From Candidatus Altarchaeota archaeon (GTDB lineage Archaea; SpSt-1190), in assembly GCA_030590165.1 (NCBI GenBank), contig JAUUZA010000017.1, positions 1 through 13,707 on the forward strand: a DNA stretch of 13,707 bases, written 5' to 3'. Below the pieces are notes generated by a model. That model searched no databases. It saw only the letters and a list, made by a program, of their open reading frames with translations, and was not told where the DNA came from. The position numbers and the translations under genes are program-made. This document shows positions 7,112-12,657 of the stretch, piece by piece. Numbering within the stretch: position 1 is the first letter of the stretch; each line of letters opens with the position of its first letter.

Positions 7112-8693
7112 AAAATTAATTCTATTTTTGTTATTAATTCCATCAATGGCTTGGTGGAATACTAATTGGAATTATTCAAAATCGTTAACTGCAAATAAAG
7201 GGGTGTCTTTATTCACAGGTCAATTTAAATTAAACACTGAAACTTTAATTACTGCTGGAAAAGTTAAACATGATTGTGGTGATTTACGAATTATTGAAAG
7301 TAATTCAATAGCTTATTACTTAGTTGGTTGTAATAAAACTTATTCTCAAGTATTTTTTGATGTTGATTACAGTGGAAATGATTTTAACATGTATTATGGA
7401 AATCCTTCGGCGTCAAGTACTGCCACAACCAGCTTTTTCAGCTTTTACGACGGATTTTCTGGATATGTTGCAGGAAGCGACGGTTCCCCTACTTGGAGTA
7501 TTAAAACTGGAAGTTTTAATGTAAATTATACAAATAGTAGTTGGAGATATGTATTGAATACAAGTTCAGAATCTATTGCAACTGCATATACTCCTTCGGG
7601 GAATTTCACTGTTTTTGTAGAAACAAGTGACTCCGGAACTGGAAAACCAGGTATAATTTATAGTTATATTAATTCAACACATTATAGTGCAGTTTATTTG
7701 GACGGGACATCAGTCATGATACGTGAAAATATTTCATCTCGTTCACTTGGTTCATTCACTATTAATGATTTCAATCACATATTATTAGAAATTATTGATT
7801 CAACAGTCAATGTATATGTGAATGGAGATTCTAAAGGAAGTGGAATTTATTATCCCGGTTCAGTTGGATTATATGCTCTTCCTTCTTCATCATCTCAAAC
7901 CATTTATGATGAATTCATTATTCATAACAGTGATGAAGTAACTTGGTCACTTGGGTCGGAACAAAGTATTCCTGCCTTAACTTATGAATTTATTGGATCT
8001 GAAAATGCAAATATGCGAACTCTTATTGCTCATATGAATGAAGGAGAAAATTTAGTAAAATTTACACTCGAAACTCAAGAAATTACTGGAATCGTAGACA
8101 ATAATGAAGAAGCGTATTTAGATTGGGCATACATAAATTTCAACTCAAGTGGTTATTTTGTTAATAGTACTTTTTTTAAAATTGATGCTGATTCATTTAA
8201 TTATACACAAGGAGAATATCGCTTTGATTTAACTTATTCAAAAACAACAGCACAATACAAAAAATGGCATATAGTTCAATTTTTCAATGATTTCTCATCT
8301 ATTAAACACATAATTTTTATGACAGCCAATCAAAGTGGAACATATAGCCCAGACTTATTTCCTTGGACAAGTTGCACTGGTTATGTTAATACAACAGGAA
8401 ATGGAACCTGTTCATCAAATATGCATTCATCTGCAGGGATTTTCCATTTTGGAGATGTTGATTTTTGTGGTATTCATTACGGAAGAACCAATCCTTCAGA
8501 AATATATGACAATATAGACATGGTCAAGTTTGATAATTATAAAAAGGTTTTTTGGCAGTCATATGACGGATGCGACAAATTCACTGAAGAAACAAATTTA
8601 ATTTGTGGGGTCGATTTTTATAATTGTACTGCCACCAACACAAAACCTGCAAAAACATTATTTTATGTGAATGATGAACCACACAGTCTTTAA
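7104..8693 (+). CDS. Secreted DUF2341/concanavalin-like surface protein, N-terminal part of a broken frame
   Basis: This frame gives 529 residues from the ATG at 7104. It begins with a signal peptide (MNKKLILFLLLIPSMA) and the mature protein starts WWNTNWNYSKSLT, the hallmark opening of DUF2341 domains. The YYGNPSAS motif closes that domain near residue 110. A concanavalin/LamG-like beta sandwich follows (FYDGFSG to WSLGSEQ, about 115-290), then another beta-rich region and a cysteine-bearing segment (TSCTGYV, FCGIHYG, YDGCDKF, ICGVDFYNC). DUF2341 proteins are surface proteins often linked to glycan or solute binding. The frame ends at TAA 8691-8693, but the same frame resumes as clearly similar coding sequence after a second TAA at 8700-8702 and continues to 9257. 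The protein is therefore probably only the first three quarters of an original ~717-residue product. Confidence 0.78.
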   Translation: MNKKLILFLLLIPSMAWWNTNWNYSKSLTANKGVSLFTGQFKLNTETLITAGKVKHDCGDLRIIESNSIAYYLVGCNKTYSQVFFDVDYSGNDFNMYYGNPSASSTATTSFFSFYDGFSGYVAGSDGSPTWSIKTGSFNVNYTNSSWRYVLNTSSESIATAYTPSGNFTVFVETSDSGTGKPGIIYSYINSTHYSAVYLDGTSVMIRENISSRSLGSFTINDFNHILLEIIDSTVNVYVNGDSKGSGIYYPGSVGLYALPSSSSQTIYDEFIIHNSDEVTWSLGSEQSIPALTYEFIGSENANMRTLIAHMNEGENLVKFTLETQEITGIVDNNEEAYLDWAYINFNSSGYFVNSTFFKIDADSFNYTQGEYRFDLTYSKTTAQYKKWHIVQFFNDFSSIKHIIFMTANQSGTYSPDLFPWTSCTGYVNTTGNGTCSSNMHSSAGIFHFGDVDFCGIHYGRTNPSEIYDNIDMVKFDNYKKVFWQSYDGCDKFTEETNLICGVDFYNCTATNTKPAKTLFYVNDEPHSL

Positions 8694-8702
8694 CGTATTT
8701 AA
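8691..8702 (+). other. Two in-frame TAA codons interrupting one coding frame
   Basis: TAA at 8691-8693 and TAA at 8700-8702 lie in the same frame, with two codons between them. Coding-quality sequence continues in that frame on both sides. A one-base loss in the T-run at about 8688-8690 plus a one-base gain near 8704-8706 would explain it. In the shifted frame the intervening codons read T-Y-L-S, giving a smooth join to P-S-G-L-T-C. This could be real decay or an assembly or sequencing error. Confidence 0.7.
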
Positions 8703-9257
8703 GTTCCTTCTGGGCTTACTTGTAAAATTAATCAAGAAAGTTTTTCTGATTTAGTTGATTCATCAAAAATAAATAAAGGTTTAAATGATCTTGAATGTTA
8801 TGGCACAGGTAATTTAAGTTATTTTAGAATGTTCACTTCTCCCCCTTATGAAGCCACACGTTTCTTTAATGAAAAACCAGAAATATACCAAATAACTTTA
8901 ACTGGTCCTGAAACAAGGGGAAAATTAAATGTTTGTGGAGTTCCTATTTTTGGGAATCTCCTCCCATTTAAGTGTTCAGACACAAATATGTTTATTGAAG
9001 GTAACTTTAGTCAAGGACGCCATACTTTTTATGTCTTTAAAACTAAGAGTGAAAAAAGTTACAAAGACCCAAGTGGTGGACGTACCCTTTCAACAACAAT
9101 ACAACGAGTACAACCAATTGACCCACCACTTGCAGGTGCAAAAGAAATTGGGCCTCCAATAAATCCTCCAACCCATAACATTATCTCTTCAAGAAGAATA
9201 TTCTATTCATATGAAACAGCAGTCGAAATGGTGATTACAGCATGGAAAAACATCTAA
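8703..9257 (+). pseudogene. C-terminal part of the DUF2341 surface protein, separated by in-frame stops
   Basis: After the second TAA the frame of the DUF2341 gene stays open for about 184 codons (VPSGLTCKINQ onward) to TAA 9255-9257. The first ATG in it is at 8829, which would give an independent 142-residue protein, but the 42 codons before that ATG are equally protein-like. The ATG at 8829 also lacks a signal peptide and a clear ribosome binding site. The segment is beta-rich, with cysteines (LTC, LEC, NVCG, FKC) that probably pair among themselves or with those in the upstream part. A proline-rich linker follows (about 9111-9175), then a short hydrophobic-charged end. The end overlaps the next gene by 16 bases. 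If the upstream stops are errors this is not a separate gene; if real, it is a remnant. Confidence 0.65.
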
Positions 9258-10411
9258 AAGGTCAATTTTATGTCTTGGCATCCTTCATAGTAGGAATGTA
9301 TATTTTTTTCATACTTAAAATGTTCACTTCAACTACAACAAGTTTCCAAACTCCAGACATTCCACAAATAGCTTATGTTCACGATGCAATTCAAGACGCT
9401 ATTAATTCAGGCCACGGTATTTCCCTCGTTCTTGATTCACTAAGTTTTTTACCAGAACCAATAGGTGTCAGATGTAAATCGTGGGCAACAGAGGAAGGAA
9501 GTTGCAGTCTTAACATGGACGATTGGGCATGTGGAGTAAATGTTACTGTAATATATAGTGGAAAAAGTGAATTAGAAGCAACCGAAAATTTGTTTATACA
9601 AACCTTCGAAGTGAATGAATCACGAACCCCTATATCTATTTTTTCAAATGAAAGCACAAATTTATATAAAATAACTTCTGATGTTGGGCGTTCTTCCGGA
9701 ACAATTCAGGACACTTCAGGAAAAACAATTAAAGGTAAATGGACTGGAAACTCCTTAAGCTTCAGAGTGAATTTAGTAAAGAATCAAGTAAAAACAGTAT
9801 ATCTTTATCACACCTCGTCTGCCAGTCACGGTCTTTTTGAAGATGTTAGTATTCTGAATGATACTGGTTATGATGGAGAAACTCTTTATACAAATTTAAA
9901 TTCAAAAAGAGATACTGAATATTTTAGTTTGAGTGACTTAAGTGATTTAGGAGATAATGCAGGACCAAGTATGCTTTTCCTACCTGAGGTATATCCAATA
10001 AGTTATGGAACTAATTTATTAGAGTATGTTAAGGAGGGTGGAATTCTTGTTGCCCCACTTGGCTTATGTTTAAGTTCTGGGACTTGTCTCATTGGAAATT
10101 TAGAAGAAATTTCTACGAGTCATAGTGTTGAGGCCATTGGTGACCTAAGTTCACTTAATCCCTTAGACACAAACGGAAACTATTTTACAGATGCCGATGT
10201 TCCGTGGGTTGTTTATTCAAGCGGTGGTCTTAATAATAGTAGAAGCTTAATTGGAGCTTCTGCATATGGTGAGGGTTACGTTATCTTTGTGGGCAATTCA
10301 TCCATACTTAATAATTGGAGTCAGCTTGATGATTTCATTAATCTCCTACTTTCGTGGGGTCTTCCACCAGTTTCAACGACCATAATAAATTGTCCAGAAC
10401 AATGTCCCTAA
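9242..10411 (+). CDS. Large N-terminally anchored pilin-like surface protein with a glutamine-amidotransferase-like C-terminal region
   Basis: This 389-residue protein begins MEKHLKGQFYVLASFIVGMY, a basic leader with Gly7-Gln8 and a hydrophobic helix to about residue 27. It resembles the class III signal peptide of the pilin-like gene at 5862 but lacks the acidic residue at +5. A beta-rich middle region (about 90-215) follows. From about 241 to 375 the sequence alternates strands and helices (SMLFLPEVYP, LLEYVKEGGILVAPLG, EGYVIFVGNSS), like ThuA- or DUF4350-type glutamine-amidotransferase-like folds. A catalytic Cys-His-Glu triad is not evident. Seven cysteines suggest disulphides and an extracellular location. 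The start overlaps the previous frame by 16 bases. This is the last gene of the operon; it is followed by a T-run at 10435-10440. Confidence 0.75.
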   Translation: MEKHLKGQFYVLASFIVGMYIFFILKMFTSTTTSFQTPDIPQIAYVHDAIQDAINSGHGISLVLDSLSFLPEPIGVRCKSWATEEGSCSLNMDDWACGVNVTVIYSGKSELEATENLFIQTFEVNESRTPISIFSNESTNLYKITSDVGRSSGTIQDTSGKTIKGKWTGNSLSFRVNLVKNQVKTVYLYHTSSASHGLFEDVSILNDTGYDGETLYTNLNSKRDTEYFSLSDLSDLGDNAGPSMLFLPEVYPISYGTNLLEYVKEGGILVAPLGLCLSSGTCLIGNLEEISTSHSVEAIGDLSSLNPLDTNGNYFTDADVPWVVYSSGGLNNSRSLIGASAYGEGYVIFVGNSSILNNWSQLDDFINLLLSWGLPPVSTTIINCPEQCP

Positions 10412-10413
10412 AG

Positions 10414-10420
10414 TTTAAAT
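10414..10420 (+). promoter_or_regulatory. TATA-like box of the PIN-gene pair
   Basis: TTTAAAT, continuing as TTTAAATGTA, begins 28 bases before the GTG at 10442. Sequence and spacing are identical to the box before the secretion ATPase at 1065. No ribosome binding site precedes the GTG, so a leaderless transcript is likely. Confidence 0.55.
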
Positions 10421-10434
10421 GTATACAAAACTGA

Positions 10435-10440
10435 TTTTTT
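10435..10440 (+). terminator. Possible oligo-T terminator of the surface operon
   Basis: Six T residues follow the last operon gene by 24 bases. Archaeal termination often uses plain T-runs without a hairpin. The run also lies just before the GTG at 10442, so it may instead be part of the initiator region of the next promoter. Confidence 0.25.
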
Positions 10441-10441
10441 A

Positions 10442-10951
10442 GTGAAATTCGCACTCGATGCTTTAAATTTTTTCAAAAAAACAGATACAAAATTATTAAG
10501 AAATCTTAGCGATAAAATTTTAATTGACGGTTTTATTGAAAAAAATAATGAATTAATTAATTTATCCATTGTTGTACACTCATTATCAAAAATTTGTGAA
10601 AAGGATTATTACAAAAAAGATGGAGTTTATTGGAAAACTTTTGTTGATAAAATACAAGCCAATCTTGAAGAAGTTGCTAGTGACAAGGCGCAAGTTATTA
10701 TCCTTGAAAAAATTATAGTTGAACTGGATAATCATTTTGGAAGATATAAAAATAATGTGCTTCATCGCTCAAAAATTAGAAAAGGGTCAACCTTGTATGC
10801 TTGGGGTGTTAGCTTAACTCTTGCCTCTCAAATGGTTAAAATTCCAGAAATTGAATTAATGAAACAAATCGGAAGAACTAAAATAGTTGATGAAGAAGCT
10901 CAAATTAAAACCATTTCTGAAAGACTCAAAGATGCGGAGGAGATATTATGA
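10442..10951 (+). CDS. Helical cytoplasmic protein of unknown function, coupled to a PIN-domain gene
   Basis: This 169-residue protein starts at GTG 10442, apparently leaderless. It has no signal peptide and is predicted almost entirely helical with many charged residues. The most distinctive stretch is RKGSTLYAWGVSLTLASQMV followed by IPEIELMKQIGRTKIVDE (about residues 113-150), which looks like a compact helical domain. I do not recognise the family. Its stop codon overlaps the start of the PIN-domain gene (ATGA at 10948-10951), and a strong ribosome binding site for that gene lies within its end. The tight coupling suggests the two proteins act together, perhaps as partner or regulator of the nuclease. 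It is not a recognisable VapB-type antitoxin. Confidence 0.75.
   Translation: MKFALDALNFFKKTDTKLLRNLSDKILIDGFIEKNNELINLSIVVHSLSKICEKDYYKKDGVYWKTFVDKIQANLEEVASDKAQVIILEKIIVELDNHFGRYKNNVLHRSKIRKGSTLYAWGVSLTLASQMVKIPEIELMKQIGRTKIVDEEAQIKTISERLKDAEEIL
10936..10944 (+). promoter_or_regulatory. Ribosome binding site for the PIN-domain gene
   Basis: GGAGGAGAT lies three bases before the ATG at 10948 and inside the end of the preceding gene. It is a near-perfect archaeal ribosome binding site and confirms this start. Confidence 0.65.
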
Positions 10952-11607
10952 AACGGATTTCCTGTGACTCCTCAAGTATTATTGCATTAAGTTCAAATTG
11001 TTTAATGTGGGTACTTGATAAATTTGAAACTGAATTTATTATTCCTTTCTATGTAAAAAAGGAAATAATTGACACCCCACTAAAGGGGAAAAAATATTCA
11101 TTCGAAGCCATGAAACACGGTTTATTGATTGGAAACACACTCAAAGTGAAGGAAACTGACCCCATTCTAAGAGATAAAATTATTAAATTATCAAATACAC
11201 TCCTGTCACATAAGGGAAAACCTATTGAAATTATTCAATATGGAGAAGCAGACGCAATTGCTTTGGCTATTAAGGAAGACGTTAGCACCTTACTTGTTGA
11301 TGAAAAAAACACCCGTCTCTTAATTGAAGACCTTGAAGGCCTAAAAAAAGTCATTGAAAGACGAACAGGAAGAGACTTTGAAATAAATAAAACTTCAGCT
11401 CAGGAACTCAATAAACTCCTAAAAGGCCTCAAAATAATTAGAAGCACTGAACTCATAGCTGTGGCAATTAAACGAGGTTTCTTTGATTGGCCATATCCAA
11501 GAGCAGACATAGTCAAAAACGCCTTAACTGCCTTAAAATTTAGTGGATGTGCCATAAGTTCAAAAGAAATCAATGAAACTGTGGATATATTAACACAAAC
11601 CCATTAA
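10948..11607 (+). CDS. PIN-domain protein, predicted RNase, with C-terminal extension
   Basis: This 219-residue protein carries a PIN domain in its N-terminal ~130 residues. Acidic active-site candidates are D7 (CDSSSIIAL), E39 (KKEIID), E100 and D102 (YGEADAIAL) and D118 (LLVDEKNTRLL). Together they would bind Mg/Mn for RNA cleavage. The C-terminal portion (RSTELIAVAIKRGFF, then ALTALKFSGCAIS) resembles the distal part of larger PIN proteins, in which a helix and an 'aGf.is' segment close the domain. At 219 residues it is longer than typical VapC toxins (~130). It is coupled to the helical gene upstream by ATGA. Its stop overlaps the end of the small minus-strand gene by four bases. RNase family membership is well supported; substrate and toxicity are unknown. 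Confidence 0.8.
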   Translation: MKRISCDSSSIIALSSNCLMWVLDKFETEFIIPFYVKKEIIDTPLKGKKYSFEAMKHGLLIGNTLKVKETDPILRDKIIKLSNTLLSHKGKPIEIIQYGEADAIALAIKEDVSTLLVDEKNTRLLIEDLEGLKKVIERRTGRDFEINKTSAQELNKLLKGLKIIRSTELIAVAIKRGFFDWPYPRADIVKNALTALKFSGCAISSKEINETVDILTQTH

Positions 11608-11735
11608 TCTTCTAAGTAAGGTAGAAGCTTTTCAAATTTCTCAATTATAATTTCTTCCTTGAATTCTTTCAACTTTACACCCTCAATGGCTGCTTTTTCT
11701 CTTTTTTCAGCAAGTTCCATTTCATCAAGTATCAT
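11604..11735 (-). CDS. Small 43-residue acidic/charged protein of unknown function
   Basis: On the minus strand an ATG (11735-11733) opens a 43-codon frame ending in TAA at 11606-11604. The product begins MILDEMELAEKREKAAIEG and ends KLLPYLED. It is a charged, probably helical peptide with no signal or membrane segment. A TATA-like ATAAATAA box lies about 25 bases upstream on the same strand, matching the leaderless pattern of other genes here. The region is otherwise empty between two convincing genes, and the gene meets the PIN gene tail to tail with a four-base overlap. I do not recognise a family. Support is the composition, promoter placement and gap filling; conservation has not been tested. 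Confidence 0.55.
   Translation of the reverse strand: MILDEMELAEKREKAAIEGVKLKEFKEEIIIEKFEKLLPYLED
11694..11707 (+). terminator. Possible T-rich terminator downstream of the PIN gene
   Basis: Two T-runs (five T at 11694-11698, six T at 11702-11707) lie about 90 bases after the PIN gene stop. They could end the plus-strand transcript, but the same bases encode lysine/arginine-rich codons of the minus-strand small gene, so the signal is ambiguous. Confidence 0.25.
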
Positions 11736-11755
11736 ATAGCTAAATCAATTTTATG

Positions 11756-11763
11756 TTATTTAT
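11756..11763 (-). promoter_or_regulatory. TATA-like box of the small minus-strand gene
   Basis: Read on the minus strand this is ATAAATAA, centred about 25 bases before the ATG at 11735. The spacing predicts a leaderless transcript. Confidence 0.45.
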
Positions 11764-11818
11764 CCCTTTTCAACTATTGAGTTCTTTATTTATTTACTAA
11801 AACTTGAATTGCTAATCC

Positions 11819-11825
11819 TTATTAT
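11819..11825 (+). promoter_or_regulatory. Weak TATA-like box of the RIO2 gene
   Basis: TTATTAT begins 27 bases before the GTG at 11846. No ribosome binding site is present and a T-run (11841-11845) abuts the start, as at 1065. An in-frame TAA at 11813-11815 excludes a start further upstream. The box itself is weaker than the others. Confidence 0.35.
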
Positions 11826-11845
11826 CCCTCTCTTTCCCTATTTTT

Positions 11846-12655
11846 GTGGATACACGAGACATCACCATCCTTCGTATTATTGACGGTCTTTGGGAGACTT
11901 ACGAATGGGTACCAGTCATTGAAATAAAAGACAGAATAACCTGGCGAATTAGATTCAATCAACACATAAAATCATTGGAAAAACTTGGACTTATTGGATG
12001 GAATAAATCAACTTATGGTGAACCTGCAGTCAAAATAACTGAAAAAGGTATTGATACCTTGGCAGTTTGGGACTTCAAAAAACACGGTGTTATTGACGAC
12101 ATTGGTAATGTAATTGGTGAAGGAAAAGAAGCAGTTGTAGTCTATGCATTAAAAGACAATGAACCAAGAGTAATTAAATTCCATAAATATTATTCAGCAG
12201 AATTTCATAAATTGAAAAGAAGTCTTTCATATTCAGTCATTAATTGGTGGAGAAAAAAAATTGGAAGAGACATACGACCAATTGATTTTCCTCGTGCAAA
12301 AGCCCAAATTGAATATCACGCACTACAAAAACTTCACAAACATGTAACAGTTCCTGAACCTTTTGGAATAAATCGACACGCAATTGTAATGGAATTTATT
12401 GGAGATAAAATTCCTGCCCCACTTCTTTCACAAGTTAAAAAAGAACCTTGGATGAAAGAAGAAATAATGGAAGATTACCAAAAAGCATTAGACCTTGGCG
12501 TCGTTCACGGTGACATGAGTGAATTTAATGTAATGGTTCACGACAAAACATACTTAATTGATTGGCCACAATCAGTCCCAACAGATTTTATAAGTGCGGA
12601 AGAATTAATTAAAAGAGATAAAAAAAATTTGAAATTTGCATTCCGTTCACTATAA
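11846..12655 (+). CDS. rio2: RIO2-type atypical serine/threonine kinase/ATPase
   Basis: This 269-residue protein matches archaeal Rio2, a kinase/ATPase involved in maturation of the small ribosomal subunit. An N-terminal winged-helix domain (about residues 1-80, including RDITILRIIDGLWETYEWVP) is the feature that separates Rio2 from Rio1. The ATP loop GEGKEA is at residues 91-96, the lysine of VIKFHK at K111, the catalytic loop HGDMSEFN with D223 and N228, and the metal-binding IDWPQSV with D239. The family usually has IDFPQ; Trp replaces Phe here. The C-terminus is short, as in other archaeal members. The GTG start is the only one after an upstream in-frame stop. The gene ends two bases from the convergent minus-strand gene. 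Confidence 0.93.
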   Translation: MDTRDITILRIIDGLWETYEWVPVIEIKDRITWRIRFNQHIKSLEKLGLIGWNKSTYGEPAVKITEKGIDTLAVWDFKKHGVIDDIGNVIGEGKEAVVVYALKDNEPRVIKFHKYYSAEFHKLKRSLSYSVINWWRKKIGRDIRPIDFPRAKAQIEYHALQKLHKHVTVPEPFGINRHAIVMEFIGDKIPAPLLSQVKKEPWMKEEIMEDYQKALDLGVVHGDMSEFNVMVHDKTYLIDWPQSVPTDFISAEELIKRDKKNLKFAFRSL

Positions 12656-12657
12656 AT

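Noticed and set aside
8691-8702. Stop-codon reassignment, or selenocysteine/pyrrolysine insertion
   Set aside because: The stops are TAA, not TGA or TAG, and most other genes in the window end in TAA.
8685-8760. prfB-like +1 frameshift site (CTT TAA) in the DUF2341 gene
   Set aside because: A +1 shift leads into a frame that soon reaches a stop (TAG at about 8750) and does not join the downstream coding frame, so programmed frameshifting of that kind does not explain the gene.
8780-8787. TTTAAATG as an independent promoter for the downstream DUF2341 fragment
   Set aside because: It lies within continuous coding sequence, and the ATG at 8829 is about 49 bases away, not the ~28 seen at real promoters here.
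10442-11607. Classical VapBC toxin-antitoxin pair
   Set aside because: The PIN protein is 219 residues, longer than VapC, and the partner is 169 residues with no recognisable DNA-binding antitoxin motif.
11608-11845. Structured RNA or tRNA in the PIN-RIO2 gap
   Set aside because: No cloverleaf or strong hairpin was seen; the gap is filled by a small minus-strand gene and two promoters.
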